Origin: JAEUNJ01 sp052035955
GTDB lineage: Bacteria; Pseudomonadota; Gammaproteobacteria; Burkholderiales; Rhodocyclaceae
DNA: 26,310 nt
NCBI GenBank assembly: GCA_052035955.1
Contig: JBPOHD010000040.1
Location: 1 to 26,310, forward strand
Reading direction: 5' to 3'
Below, in pieces: positions 6,043 through 15,138 of this stretch. Positions within the stretch are counted from its first letter, which is position 1. Every line of letters begins with the position of its first letter. The notes below the pieces were generated by a model that was given only the letters and a program-made list of their open reading frames with translations, searched no databases and had not been told where the DNA came from. A program made the position numbers and the translations under genes.

Positions 6043-7530
6043 ATGATCGTCGCCGACCTGGAGGGACGTGGCGTCCGCATTGCCAACCTCTGCGCCGATT
6101 CCCGGGCCGTGAACCCCGGGGATGTATTCGTGGCCCTGCGCGGGCATCGCGTGGACGGCCGCCAGTACATCGCCGCGGCCCTGGCCCGGGGCGCTGCCGC
6201 CGTCATCCACGAGGCGGGCGGGGTGGCGGCCCTGCCGGTCCCGGCGGTCGGCGTCGAAGGACTGGACCGCATCTGCGGCGAACTCGCCCACCAGGTCTAT
6301 GGCCGACCCTCGGCGTGCATGCGCCTGATCGGCGTCACCGGAACGAACGGCAAGACCTCCATCACCCATTGGCTCGCCCAGGCCCTCGGGGCGGCGGGCA
6401 CCCCCTGCGCGCTGGTCGGCACCCTGGGCAACGGATTTCCCGGCGAACTGGTGGAGAGCCCCAATACCACTCCCGACCCGATCACGCTCCATCGAAACCT
6501 GGCGGCCTTCGCAGCCCGGGGCGCCCGGGCCTGCGCCATGGAGGTGTCCTCCATCGGCATCGAGGAGGGGCGGGTCGCGGGTGCGGTCTTCGATACCGCC
6601 GTGTTCACCAATCTCACCCGGGACCACCTGGAATACCACGGCAGCATGGAGGCCTACGGGGCCGCCAAGGCCCGGCTTTTCGCCTGGCCCGCCCTGAAGG
6701 CCGCCGTGGTCAACCTGGACGATGCCTTCGGGGCCCGCCTCGCCTCGGACTGCGCCGGACGGCTGCGCGTGATCGGTTACAGCCTCGATGCCGAGGGCGC
6801 CCGCGATTCGGCCTCGGCTCTCGGCCAACTGGCCGCGCGGGGCGTCGAACTGCTGGTGGCCGAGAACCTGGCGGTCGGTTCCGCCGGCATCGCGTTCCGG
6901 GCCGCTGGCCGCGACCTGAGATCCGGGCTGATCGGCCGCTTCAATGCCTCCAACCTCCTGGCCGTCCTCGGGACGCTCATGGCGGGGGGCATGGAGGCCG
7001 ACGCCGCCCTGGCCGCCCTGGCCGGCCTTCGTCCGCCGCCGGGCCGCATGGAAACGGCTGGCGGGATCGGCCAGCCCCTGGCGGTGGTGGACTACGCCCA
7101 TACGCCGGATGCCCTCGAGAAGGCCCTGTCCACCCTGCGCGAGACCGCCCGGGCCCGCGGCGGCCGGCTGGTCTGCGTCTTCGGATGCGGCGGCGACCGG
7201 GATCCCGGCAAGCGGCCCCTGATGGGCGAAGTGGCCGAGGCCCTGGCCGATTCTGTCGTGGTCACCAGCGACAACCCGCGCTTCGAGCATCCCCTCGCCA
7301 TCATCGACGCCATCCTGGAGGGCATGGTTTCACGCCCGGCGGTGGAGCCCGACCGGGCCCGCGCCATCGCCCTCGCCCTGGGCGAGGCCGACGGCGCCGA
7401 CGTCGTCCTGGTGGCCGGCAAGGGCCACGAGCCTTACCAGGAGGTGGCCGGCGTCCGCCACCCCTTCTCCGACATGGCGGTGGTGCTGCGCACCCTCGGC
7501 GGCACCGCGGAGGTGAAGCCATGCGCATGA
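6043..7530 (+). CDS. murE: UDP-MurNAc-L-Ala-D-Glu:meso-DAP ligase MurE, about 495 aa
   Basis: MurE adds meso-diaminopimelate as the third residue of the peptidoglycan stem peptide, using ATP. The ATP loop is GVTGTNGKTS with Lys near residue 104, followed by NTTPDP, EVSSIGIEEGR and TNLTRDHLEYHG. The DNPR motif (Asp near residue 410, TSDNPRFEHP) marks the DAP-adding form rather than the lysine-adding one, so the wall is predicted to be of the Gram-negative A1-gamma type. Two starts are possible: ATG at 6043 with GAGG six bases upstream, used here, or GTG at 6031, which would overlap the ftsI stop as GTGA and add four residues. The 3' end overlaps murF by 10 bases. Confidence 0.97.
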   Translation: MIVADLEGRGVRIANLCADSRAVNPGDVFVALRGHRVDGRQYIAAALARGAAAVIHEAGGVAALPVPAVGVEGLDRICGELAHQVYGRPSACMRLIGVTGTNGKTSITHWLAQALGAAGTPCALVGTLGNGFPGELVESPNTTPDPITLHRNLAAFAARGARACAMEVSSIGIEEGRVAGAVFDTAVFTNLTRDHLEYHGSMEAYGAAKARLFAWPALKAAVVNLDDAFGARLASDCAGRLRVIGYSLDAEGARDSASALGQLAARGVELLVAENLAVGSAGIAFRAAGRDLRSGLIGRFNASNLLAVLGTLMAGGMEADAALAALAGLRPPPGRMETAGGIGQPLAVVDYAHTPDALEKALSTLRETARARGGRLVCVFGCGGDRDPGKRPLMGEVAEALADSVVVTSDNPRFEHPLAIIDAILEGMVSRPAVEPDRARAIALALGEADGADVVLVAGKGHEPYQEVAGVRHPFSDMAVVLRTLGGTAEVKPCA

Positions 7531-8924
7531 TGCGTCTTGCCGAAGCCGCCTCCGCGGTCGGCGGCTCCACCCGCCGGCCGGACACCGCCTTCGCCTCGGT
7601 GTTCACCGACTCCCGGGCGGTGGAGCCCGGCGGCCTGTTCATGGCCCTGCGCGGCGAACGCTTCGACGGCCACGACTTCGTGCACCAGGTGCTCGCCGCC
7701 GGCGCCGCCGCGGCCCTGGTGGCGGCCGATTCGCCCCTGGCCCGGGAGGGTACGGACCTGCCCCTGGTAGTGGCCGGCGACCCCCGCGCCGCCCTGGGCG
7801 CCCTGGCCGCGCACTGGCGCCGGCGCTTCGCCATTCCCGTCATCGCGGTCACCGGCAGCAACGGCAAGACGACGGTCAAGGAAATGATCTCCGCCATCCT
7901 CGCCGCCGCCTTCGGGGCCGAGGGCCGGCTGGCCACCCCGGGCAATCTGAACAACGACATCGGCCTGCCCCTGACGGTGCTGCGCCTGCGCGCCGGCCAC
8001 CGGGCCGCCGTCATCGAGCTGGGCATGAACCATCCCGGGGAGACCGCCGTGCTGGCGGCGGTGGCCCAGGCCACGGTGGCCCTGATCAACAACGCCCAGC
8101 GGGAGCACCAGGAGTTCATGAAGACGGTGGCGGCCGTCGCCGAGGAGCACGGCGCCCTGATCGACGCCCTGCCCGCCGAGGGCATTGCCGTGATCAATGC
8201 CGACGACGAGTTCGCTGCCTACTGGAGGGCCCTGGCCGGTCCGCGCCGGGTCTCCGCCTTCGGCCTGGAAAACCCCGCCGAAGTGCGCTGCGAGTGGAGC
8301 CAGGAGGCCCTGGGGAGCCGCCTGGAACTGCGCGCCGAAGGACAGACGGCAGTGGTCGAGCTCTCCATCCCCGGCACCCACAACGTGCGCAACGCCCTGG
8401 CCGCCGCCGCCGCCTGCCTTGCGGCCGGGGTCGCCTGGGACGCCGTCATCAGCGGACTGGCCGCCTTCCGGCCGGCCAAGGGCAGGCTCCAGGTCAAGGC
8501 CGGGGTCGCCGGTGCGCGGGTGATCGACGACAGCTACAACGCCAACCCGGACTCGGTGCGGGCCGCCATCGACGTGCTCGCCGCCCGGCCCGGCCGGCGC
8601 ATCCTGGTCCTCGGCGACATGGGCGAGGTGGGCGACCAGGCCGGCCAGTTCCACGACGAGGTCGGCGGTTACGCCAAGAGCATGGGCATCGAGCGGCTCT
8701 TCGTGCTCGGCGAGATGAGCCGCGCGGCAGCCGGGAATTTCGGCGCCGGCGCCTTCCATTTCAACCGTTTCGAGGAACTCGTCGCCGCCCTCAAACCGGA
8801 ACTCGACGCGGGAACGACCGTCCTGGTGAAGGGTTCCCGCTTCATGCGCATGGAGCGCGTCGTCGAGGCGATCACCGAGGCGGAGCCCCCGGCGGGCGCC
8901 GCGGAGAAGAAAAATGCTGCTTGA
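7521..8924 (+). CDS. murF: UDP-MurNAc-tripeptide D-Ala-D-Ala ligase MurF, 467 aa
   Basis: MurF joins the D-Ala-D-Ala dipeptide made by Ddl to the UDP-MurNAc-tripeptide, the last cytoplasmic step before MraY. The Mur ligase signatures are in order: TDSRAVEPGGLFMAL near the N-terminus, the ATP loop VTGSNGKTTVKEM, NLNNDIGLPLT, ELGMNHPGE, then the C-terminal domain with IDDSYNANPDS and LGDMGEVG. The start is ATG at 7521, supported by GGAGGTGA at 7509-7516 inside the end of murE. In-frame ATGs at 7527 and 7530 are less well placed. It overlaps murE by 10 bases and mraY by 11, so translation is probably coupled on both sides. The length is normal. Confidence 0.97.
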   Translation: MRMMRLAEAASAVGGSTRRPDTAFASVFTDSRAVEPGGLFMALRGERFDGHDFVHQVLAAGAAAALVAADSPLAREGTDLPLVVAGDPRAALGALAAHWRRRFAIPVIAVTGSNGKTTVKEMISAILAAAFGAEGRLATPGNLNNDIGLPLTVLRLRAGHRAAVIELGMNHPGETAVLAAVAQATVALINNAQREHQEFMKTVAAVAEEHGALIDALPAEGIAVINADDEFAAYWRALAGPRRVSAFGLENPAEVRCEWSQEALGSRLELRAEGQTAVVELSIPGTHNVRNALAAAAACLAAGVAWDAVISGLAAFRPAKGRLQVKAGVAGARVIDDSYNANPDSVRAAIDVLAARPGRRILVLGDMGEVGDQAGQFHDEVGGYAKSMGIERLFVLGEMSRAAAGNFGAGAFHFNRFEELVAALKPELDAGTTVLVKGSRFMRMERVVEAITEAEPPAGAAEKKNAA

Positions 8925-10083
8925 ACTGGCCCAATGGCTGGCCAAGGACGTCCGGGCCTTCAACGTCTTTTCCTACATCACGCTGCGGGCCGTGCTGGCC
9001 ACCATGACGGCGCTGACCATCTCCTTCGTCCTCGGGCCGGCGGTGATCCGCTGGCTGGCGGCCAAGAAGATCGGCCAGCCGGTGCGCGACGACGGGCCCC
9101 AGACCCACCTGATCAAGGCCGGAACGCCGACCATGGGCGGGGCGCTGATCCTCATCTCCCTCGGCATCTCGACCCTCCTCTGGTCCGACCTGGAGAACCG
9201 CTTCGTCTGGATCGTCCTCATCGTCACCCTGGGCTATGGCGCCGTGGGATGGGTGGACGACTGGCGCAAGGTGGTTTACCGGAACCCGGACGGCCTCTCG
9301 GCCCGGGCCAAGTTCTTCTGGCAATCGGCCATCGGCCTGGTGGCCGCGATCTACGTCGCCTTCTCCATCTCGGCCCCGAACAACGAGAAGGTGGTGCAGC
9401 TCTTCCTGCAGTGGGTGGGTAGCGGCTTCACGCTGGAACTCCCCACCAAGACGGACCTCATCGTCCCCTTCTTCAAGAGCGTCTCCTATCCCCTCGGCAT
9501 CTTCGGCTTCATCATCCTGACCTACCTGGTCATCGTCGGCACCAGCAACGCGGTCAATTTCACCGACGGCCTGGACGGCCTCGCCATCATGCCCACCGTG
9601 CTGGTCGGCGCCGCCCTCGGGATCTTCGCCTACGTGGCCGGCAACGCCGTCTACTCCAAGTACCTGTTGCTGCCCCACATCCCCGGTGCCGGCGAACTCA
9701 CGGTGTTCTGCGGCGCCCTGGCCGGGGCCGGCCTGGGCTTCCTCTGGTTCAACGCCTATCCGGCCGAGGTCTTCATGGGCGACGTGGGCGCCCTGGCCCT
9801 GGGCGGTGCCCTGGGGACCGTGGCGGTCATCGTCCGCCAGGAAATCGTGCTCTTCATCATGGGCGGCGTATTCGTCGCCGAGACGGTGTCCATCATGATG
9901 CAGGTGACCTACTTCAAGTACACGCGACGCCGCTACGGCGAGGGCCGGCGCATCTTCCTGATGGCGCCGCTGCACCACCACTTCGAAAAGAGCGGCTGGA
10001 AGGAGACCCAGGTGGTGGTCCGCTTCTGGATCATCACCATCCTGCTCGTGCTCTTCGGCCTCTCCACCCTGAAGATCCGCTGA
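8914..10083 (+). CDS. mraY: Phospho-MurNAc-pentapeptide transferase MraY, 389 aa
   Basis: MraY transfers phospho-MurNAc-pentapeptide from UDP to undecaprenyl phosphate in the inner membrane, making lipid I. It is a polytopic protein with about ten predicted helices. Active-site regions are visible: GGALILIS after HLIKAGTPTMG, the VDDWRK aspartates, NFTDGLDGLA, the magnesium-site FMGDVGALALGG, and MAPLHHHFE near the C-terminus. At 389 residues it is about 30 longer than the E. coli enzyme. The extra residues lie between the fourth and fifth helices, as in betaproteobacterial MraY, which is the best taxonomic hint in the window. The start ATG at 8914 has GGAG (8903-8906) upstream and overlaps murF. 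Confidence 0.98.
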   Translation: MLLELAQWLAKDVRAFNVFSYITLRAVLATMTALTISFVLGPAVIRWLAAKKIGQPVRDDGPQTHLIKAGTPTMGGALILISLGISTLLWSDLENRFVWIVLIVTLGYGAVGWVDDWRKVVYRNPDGLSARAKFFWQSAIGLVAAIYVAFSISAPNNEKVVQLFLQWVGSGFTLELPTKTDLIVPFFKSVSYPLGIFGFIILTYLVIVGTSNAVNFTDGLDGLAIMPTVLVGAALGIFAYVAGNAVYSKYLLLPHIPGAGELTVFCGALAGAGLGFLWFNAYPAEVFMGDVGALALGGALGTVAVIVRQEIVLFIMGGVFVAETVSIMMQVTYFKYTRRRYGEGRRIFLMAPLHHHFEKSGWKETQVVVRFWIITILLVLFGLSTLKIR

Positions 10084-10090
10084 ACCGTCC

Positions 10091-11485
10091 ATGGGACTTT
10101 CCGGCAGAACCGTCCTCGTCCTCGGCCTCGGCGAATCCGGCCTGGCCATGGCCCGCTGGTGCGGCCGCCAGGGGGCCCGGGTGCGGGTCGCCGACACCCG
10201 CTCGAATCCGCCCTTCCTCGCCACCCTGCGCGAGAAGCTGCCGGCCGCCGAGTTCGTCGGTGGCGATTTCGTTCCGGCGCTGCTGGAGGGCATCGCCCTC
10301 GTCGCCCTTTCGCCGGGCCTGCCGGGCGGGCTGCCCGTCGTCGTCGAGGCCAGGGCGCGGGGCATTCCGGTGCTGGGCGAGATCGAGCTTTTCGCCAGGG
10401 CCCTGGGCGACCTGGGCGTGCGCGGGCGGACCCGTGTCATCGCCATCACCGGCACCAACGGCAAGACGACGACGACGGCGCTCACCGGCCATCTCTGTCG
10501 CGCCGCCGGTCGTGTCACCGGAGTGGCGGGCAACATTTCCCCCGCCGCCCTCGACGCCCTGATGGCCTGCCAGGATGCCGGGCGGCTGCCGGAGGTCTGG
10601 GTCCTCGAGCTTTCCAGCTTCCAGTTGGAGACCCTGGAAAGCCTGAACGCGGATGCCGCCACCGTCCTCAACGTCAGCGACGACCACCTGGACCGCTACC
10701 GGGGGCTGGAGGACTACGCGGCCGCCAAGGCGCGGGTCTTTGCCGGGGACGGCACCCAGGTGCTCAACCGCCAGGACGGCCGGGTGCGCAAGATGGCCCT
10801 GGACGGCCGGCCCCTGATCACCTTCGGTCTCGACGCGCCGGGCGACCCTCGGGACTTCGGGCTGCGCGGCAATACCCACGCGGGCCGCGAGGAACCCTGG
10901 ATCGTCCAGGGCGACCGCTTCCTGCTGCCGGTGTCGGCGCTGCCGGTCGCCGGCCTGCACAATGCCGCCAACGCCATGGCTGCCCTGGCCCTGTGCGCCG
11001 GCATCGGGCTGGACCCGGTCGCCCTGCTGCCGGCGCTGCGCGAGTTCCGCGGCCTGCCGCACCGGGTCGAGCATGTCGCCCGCATCGCCGGGGTCGACTG
11101 GTACGACGATTCCAAGGGCACCAACGTCGGTGCCACACTCGCCGCCCTCGAAGGCCTCGGCCGCAAGGTGGTGGTCATCCTGGGCGGCGACGGCAAGGGC
11201 CAGGACTTCTCGCCGCTGGCGGCCGCCGTGGCCGGCCACGGCCGGGCGGCGATCCTCATCGGCCGCGACGGGCCGGCCATCGGGCGGGCCATCGCGGGCT
11301 GCGGCGTGCCGGTGGACTCGGCGCCCGACCTGCCGGCGGCCGTTGCCCTGGCCGCGGGACTCGCCCGGGCGGGCGACGCGGTCCTGCTCTCGCCGGCCTG
11401 CGCCAGCTTCGACATGTTCCGCAACTACGAGCACCGGGCCCAGGTCTTCGTCGAGGCCGTGCGGGCGATGGCGGAGGCCCGGTGA
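10091..11485 (+). CDS. murD: UDP-MurNAc-L-alanine:D-glutamate ligase MurD, 464 aa
   Basis: MurD adds D-glutamate to UDP-MurNAc-L-Ala. The N-terminal Rossmann-like fold starts LVLGLGESGLAMARW, the ATP loop is ITGTNGKTTTTAL, and the ligase core has ELSSFQLE and NVSDDHLDRY followed by the C-terminal HRVEHVARI and WYDDSKGTN blocks. The length is normal. The ATG at 10091 lies only 7 bases after the mraY stop, and no good Shine-Dalgarno is seen before it, so re-initiation by ribosomes leaving mraY is the likely route. The stop shares a base with the ftsW start (TGATG). Confidence 0.97.
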   Translation: MGLSGRTVLVLGLGESGLAMARWCGRQGARVRVADTRSNPPFLATLREKLPAAEFVGGDFVPALLEGIALVALSPGLPGGLPVVVEARARGIPVLGEIELFARALGDLGVRGRTRVIAITGTNGKTTTTALTGHLCRAAGRVTGVAGNISPAALDALMACQDAGRLPEVWVLELSSFQLETLESLNADAATVLNVSDDHLDRYRGLEDYAAAKARVFAGDGTQVLNRQDGRVRKMALDGRPLITFGLDAPGDPRDFGLRGNTHAGREEPWIVQGDRFLLPVSALPVAGLHNAANAMAALALCAGIGLDPVALLPALREFRGLPHRVEHVARIAGVDWYDDSKGTNVGATLAALEGLGRKVVVILGGDGKGQDFSPLAAAVAGHGRAAILIGRDGPAIGRAIAGCGVPVDSAPDLPAAVALAAGLARAGDAVLLSPACASFDMFRNYEHRAQVFVEAVRAMAEAR

Positions 11486-12654
11486 TGCATGCCCTGAGCC
11501 TGCGCCACTCTGCGCGACCGGCCACACCCCCGGAACTGGACCCGCTGCTGGTCTGGCCGGCCCTGGGATTGCTGATGTTCGGCCTGGTGATGGTCTATTC
11601 GGCCTCCATCGCCACCGCCGAGGGCAGTTCCTTCACCGGCCACCAGGCCGGTTTCTTCCTGGTCCGTCACGCCATCTTCCTGGCCATCGGCGTCGTCCTG
11701 GCGGTGGTCGCCTTCCAGATCCCGCTGCGCTTCTGGCAGCAGATGGCGCCGCTGCTCTTCCTCGGCGGGGTCGTGCTGCTGGTGGCGGTGCTGGTCCCCC
11801 ACGTCGGCCGGACGGTGAACGGGGCCACGCGCTGGCTGCCCCTCGGCCCCATCAACCTCCAGCCTTCGGAGCTGATGAAGCTCTTCGCCGTCCTCTACGC
11901 CGCCGACTACACGGTCCGCAAGCTCGGCGACATGAGCTCCCTGCGCCGGGGCTTCATTCCCATGGCGGCGGTGATGTTCGTGGTCGGCGTGCTGCTCCTG
12001 CGGGAGCCGGACTTCGGCGCCTTCGTGGTCATCGTCGCCATTTCCATGGGCATCCTCTTCCTGGGGGGCATCAACGGCCGCCTCTTCGTCGGGCTGGTCC
12101 TGGTGCTGGTGGCCGCCTTCGTGGTGCTGGTGATCATCTCGCCCTACCGGCTGGAGCGCATGCTCAATTTCATGGACCCCTGGGCCGATCCCCTCGGCAA
12201 GGGCTACCAGCTCTCCCACGCCCTGATCGCCTTCGGGCGCGGCGAGTGGTTCGGCGTCGGGCTCGGTGCCAGCGTCGAGAAGCTCTTCTACCTGCCGGAG
12301 GCGCACACCGATTTCCTCCTGGCAGTGATCGCCGAGGAACTGGGCTTCGTCGGCGTCGCCCTGGTCCTGCTGATGTTCGCCGTCCTCGTCCAGCGCGCCT
12401 TCGTGCTCGGTCGCCAGGCCCTCGTGCTCGACCGGGTGTTCGCCGCCCTGGTCGCCCAGGGAGTCGGCATCTGGTTCGGCTTCCAGTCCTTCATCAACAT
12501 GGGCGTGAACATGGGCATGTTGCCCACCAAGGGCCTGACCCTGCCCCTGATGAGCTTCGGCGGTTCCGGCATCGTCGCCAACTGCATTGCCCTGGCCATC
12601 CTGTTCCGGGTCGATTACGAGAACCGGCAGTTGATGCGTGGGGCGTCGGCATGA
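11485..12654 (+). CDS. ftsW: Peptidoglycan glycosyltransferase FtsW (SEDS family), 389 aa
   Basis: FtsW polymerises lipid II into glycan strands at the septum, together with FtsI. It is a SEDS membrane protein with about ten helices. Hallmarks visible here include VMVYSAS in the first helix, GATRWLPLGPINLQPSELMKL, LLLREPDFG, and PEAHTDFLLAVIAEELGF, which carries the conserved aspartate needed for polymerase activity, then the C-terminal GLTLPLMSFGGSG. The start ATG at 11485 has GGAGG (11473-11477) seven bases upstream. A GTG three bases earlier is also possible. It overlaps murD by one base and murG by four (ATGA). The SEDS family also contains RodA, but the dcw position makes FtsW the clear choice. 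Confidence 0.97.
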   Translation: MHALSLRHSARPATPPELDPLLVWPALGLLMFGLVMVYSASIATAEGSSFTGHQAGFFLVRHAIFLAIGVVLAVVAFQIPLRFWQQMAPLLFLGGVVLLVAVLVPHVGRTVNGATRWLPLGPINLQPSELMKLFAVLYAADYTVRKLGDMSSLRRGFIPMAAVMFVVGVLLLREPDFGAFVVIVAISMGILFLGGINGRLFVGLVLVLVAAFVVLVIISPYRLERMLNFMDPWADPLGKGYQLSHALIAFGRGEWFGVGLGASVEKLFYLPEAHTDFLLAVIAEELGFVGVALVLLMFAVLVQRAFVLGRQALVLDRVFAALVAQGVGIWFGFQSFINMGVNMGMLPTKGLTLPLMSFGGSGIVANCIALAILFRVDYENRQLMRGASA

Positions 12655-13706
12655 AGACCTTGCTGGTCATGGCGGGCGGCACCGGCGGGCACATCATGCC
12701 GGGCCTGGCCGTGGCCGAGCACCTGCGTTCCGTCGGCTGGCGGGTGGCCTGGATGGGCAATCCCGACGGCATGGAGGCGCGCCTGGTGCCGGACAAGGGC
12801 TTCGACATGGCCTGGGTCCGCTTCACCGCCCTGCGCGGCAAGGGTCTCGTCCGCAAGCTGCTGCTGCCCTTCAACCTCTTGCGCGGCTTCTCCCAGGCCC
12901 TTCGGGAACTCCGCCGCATCCGGCCCGACGTGGTGCTGGGCATGGGCGGTTTCGTCAGCTTCCCGGGCGGCATGATGGCCGCCCTGACCGGCCGGCCCCT
13001 GGTGCTGCACGAGCAGAATTCCGTGGCCGGCCTGGCCAACCGGGTCCTGGCCGGCGTTGCCGATCGCATCCTGACCGGCTTCCCCGGGGTGCTGCGCAAG
13101 GGCGACTGGGTCGGCAATCCGGTCCGGCCCGCCATCGCGGCGATGGCGCCGCCGGCCGAGCGGTTCTCCGGTCGCGACGGCGCCTTGCGCCTGCTGGTGG
13201 TGGGGGGCAGCCTGGGCGCCCAGGCCCTCAATGCCGCGGTGCCCAAGGCCCTGGCCCTGATCCCCGGGGGCGAGCGGCCCGAGGTGGTGCACCAGTCCGG
13301 CGAGAAGCTGCTCGACGAACTGAAGGCGAACTATGCCGCGGCCGGGGTGGATGCCCACGTCGTGCCCTTCATCGACGACATGGCGGGGGCCTACGCCTGG
13401 GCCGACCTGGTGATCTGCCGGGCCGGCGCCCTCACCGTCGCCGAACTGGCGGCGGCCGGCGTGGCCAGCATCCTGGTGCCCTTGCCCCATGCGGTGGACG
13501 ACCACCAGACCGGCAATGCGCGTTTCCTGGCCAATGCCGGCGCGGCGATCCTGCTGCCCCAGTCGGACCTGACCCCGGAAAGGCTGGCCGAGCTGCGCCG
13601 CATGTCCCGCCAGCAGCTGCTGCAGATGGCCGAAAAGGCCAGGGAACTGGCGAAGGCGGATGCCACCTTCGCCGTGGCCAGGATTTGCGCCGAGGTGGCG
13701 ACATGA
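12651..13706 (+). CDS. murG: Lipid II synthase MurG (GlcNAc transferase), 351 aa
   Basis: MurG adds GlcNAc from UDP-GlcNAc to lipid I on the cytosolic face of the inner membrane, making lipid II. The GT-B fold shows the N-terminal G loop AGGTGGHIMPGLAVA, the second G loop GMGGFVSFPGG, then HEQNSVAGLANR, the third loop VVGGSLGAQALN, and the UDP-GlcNAc-binding CRAGALTVAELAAAG with PLPHAVDDHQTGNA. The length is normal. The ATG at 12651 overlaps the ftsW stop (ATGA), and there is only a weak purine stretch upstream. The stop codon itself overlaps an ATG (ATGA at 13703-13706) that opens a 16-codon micro-ORF running to murC. Confidence 0.97.
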   Translation: MKTLLVMAGGTGGHIMPGLAVAEHLRSVGWRVAWMGNPDGMEARLVPDKGFDMAWVRFTALRGKGLVRKLLLPFNLLRGFSQALRELRRIRPDVVLGMGGFVSFPGGMMAALTGRPLVLHEQNSVAGLANRVLAGVADRILTGFPGVLRKGDWVGNPVRPAIAAMAPPAERFSGRDGALRLLVVGGSLGAQALNAAVPKALALIPGGERPEVVHQSGEKLLDELKANYAAAGVDAHVVPFIDDMAGAYAWADLVICRAGALTVAELAAAGVASILVPLPHAVDDHQTGNARFLANAGAAILLPQSDLTPERLAELRRMSRQQLLQMAEKARELAKADATFAVARICAEVAT

Positions 13707-13753
13707 TTCGAGTATCGACGGCCGCCGCCGCGGCCCGCGGAGGTCAGGCATGA
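13703..13753 (+). CDS. 16-codon micro-ORF bridging murG and murC
   Basis: The ATG at 13703 overlaps the murG stop, and the TGA at 13751-13753 overlaps the murC ATG, both as ATGA. The 16-residue product would be MIRVSTAAAAARGGQA, which has no recognisable domain. Its likely value, if translated, is to carry ribosomes across the 43-base gap between murG and murC, keeping translation coupled. It could equally be chance: in DNA this rich in GC a 16-codon open stretch is common, and murC has its own GGAGG at 13739-13743. Confidence 0.3.
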   Translation: MIRVSTAAAAARGGQA

Positions 13754-15138
13754 AGCACAAGGTCCGTCACATCCACTTCGTCGGCATCGGCGGCTCCGGC
13801 ATGAGCGGCATCGCCGAAGTGCTGGCCAACCAGGGATTCCGGGTCAGCGGCTCGGACCTCGCCGAGAGCGCCACCACGCGGCGGCTCGTCCAGGCGGGAA
13901 TACGGGTCGCCATCGGCCACGCCGGGGAGAACGTGGCCGATGCCGATGCGGTGGTCGTGTCGACGGCCGTCAGGGAGGAAAATCCCGAGGTGGTCGCGGC
14001 CCGCGAACGCAAACTCCCCGTGGTGCCGCGGGCCCAGATGCTGGCCGAGCTGATGCGCCTGAAGCAGGGCATCGCCATCGCCGGCACCCACGGCAAGACG
14101 ACCACGACCAGTCTCGTCGCGAGCTGCCTGGCCGAAGGCGGCATCGACCCCACCTTCGTCATCGGCGGCCGCCTCAATTCCGCCGGCGTCAACGCCCGCC
14201 TGGGTCAGGGCGAGTTCCTGGTCGCCGAGGCCGACGAATCCGACGCTTCCTTCCTCTTCCTGTCTCCCGTCGTCTCCGTGGTCACCAACATCGATGCCGA
14301 TCACATGGAAACCTACGGCCACGACATGGGCCGCCTGAAGCAGGCCTTCCTCGACTTCCTCCACCGCCTGCCCTTCTACGGCGTCGCCGTGCTCTGCGCC
14401 GACGACGCCAACGTGCGGGAGATCCTGCCTCGGGTCGCCAAGCAGGTGGTCACCTACGGCATCGAGCAGGAGGCCAACTTCCGTGCCGAAAACGTGCGCG
14501 CCGAGGGCGGCCGCATGTGCTTCGACGCCGTGCGGGTCAATGGCTCCGTGTCCCGCTTCCCGGTCGAACTCAACCTGCCCGGACGGCACAACGTCCTCAA
14601 CGCCCTGGCGGCGATCGCGGTGGCAACCGAAGTGGGCGTACCCGATGCGTCCATCCGCAAGGCCCTGGCCGAGTTCAAGGGCGTCGGCCGGCGCTTCCAG
14701 TGCTACGGGGAGATTGCCCTGCCCGGCGGCGGCGCCTTCACCCTCGTCGACGACTACGGCCACCATCCCGTCGAGATGGCGGCCACCCTGGCCGCGGCGC
14801 GTGGCGCCTTCCCCGGCCGGCGCCTGGTGCTGGCCTTCCAGCCGCACCGCTACACGCGCACCCGGGACTGCTTCGAAGACTTCGTCCGCGTCCTGTCCGG
14901 CGTCGACGCCCTGCTGCTGGCGGAGGTCTATGCCGCCGGCGAGGCGCCCGTCGTGGCCGCCGACGGACGCACGCTGGCGCGGGCGATCCGCGTCGCCGGC
15001 AAGGTCGAGCCGGTCTTCGTCGAGGACATAGCGGCCATGCCGGCGACCATCCTCGAGTCGGCCCGGGACGGCGACGTGGTGATCACCATGGGCGCCGGGT
15101 CCATCGGCGGCGTGCCGGGAAAGCTCGCCCATGGCTGA
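13750..15138 (+). CDS. murC: UDP-MurNAc:L-alanine ligase MurC, 462 aa
   Basis: MurC adds the first amino acid, L-alanine, to UDP-MurNAc. The N-terminal nucleotide-binding domain begins HFVGIGGSGMSGIAEVL, the ATP loop is IAGTHGKTTTTSL, and the core shows EADESDASFL and NIDADHMETYGHD, with the C-terminal DDYGHHPVEM and FQPHRYTRT blocks. The length is normal. The start ATG at 13750 has a clear GGAGG (13739-13743) six bases upstream. The frame is open further upstream to 13660, but that part overlaps murG and lacks conservation. The 3' end overlaps murB by 8 bases. Confidence 0.97.
   Translation: MKHKVRHIHFVGIGGSGMSGIAEVLANQGFRVSGSDLAESATTRRLVQAGIRVAIGHAGENVADADAVVVSTAVREENPEVVAARERKLPVVPRAQMLAELMRLKQGIAIAGTHGKTTTTSLVASCLAEGGIDPTFVIGGRLNSAGVNARLGQGEFLVAEADESDASFLFLSPVVSVVTNIDADHMETYGHDMGRLKQAFLDFLHRLPFYGVAVLCADDANVREILPRVAKQVVTYGIEQEANFRAENVRAEGGRMCFDAVRVNGSVSRFPVELNLPGRHNVLNALAAIAVATEVGVPDASIRKALAEFKGVGRRFQCYGEIALPGGGAFTLVDDYGHHPVEMAATLAAARGAFPGRRLVLAFQPHRYTRTRDCFEDFVRVLSGVDALLLAEVYAAGEAPVVAADGRTLARAIRVAGKVEPVFVEDIAAMPATILESARDGDVVITMGAGSIGGVPGKLAHG

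Noticed and set aside
5973..7520. Upstream extension of the murF frame through murE
   Set aside because: The extension is an Arg/Gly/Pro-rich shadow of murE. The Shine-Dalgarno and the conserved N-terminus place the start at 7521.
8872..10671. 599-codon minus-strand frame opposite mraY and murD
   Set aside because: Same cause: third-position GC bias leaves the complementary frame open. No domain or initiation signal is seen.
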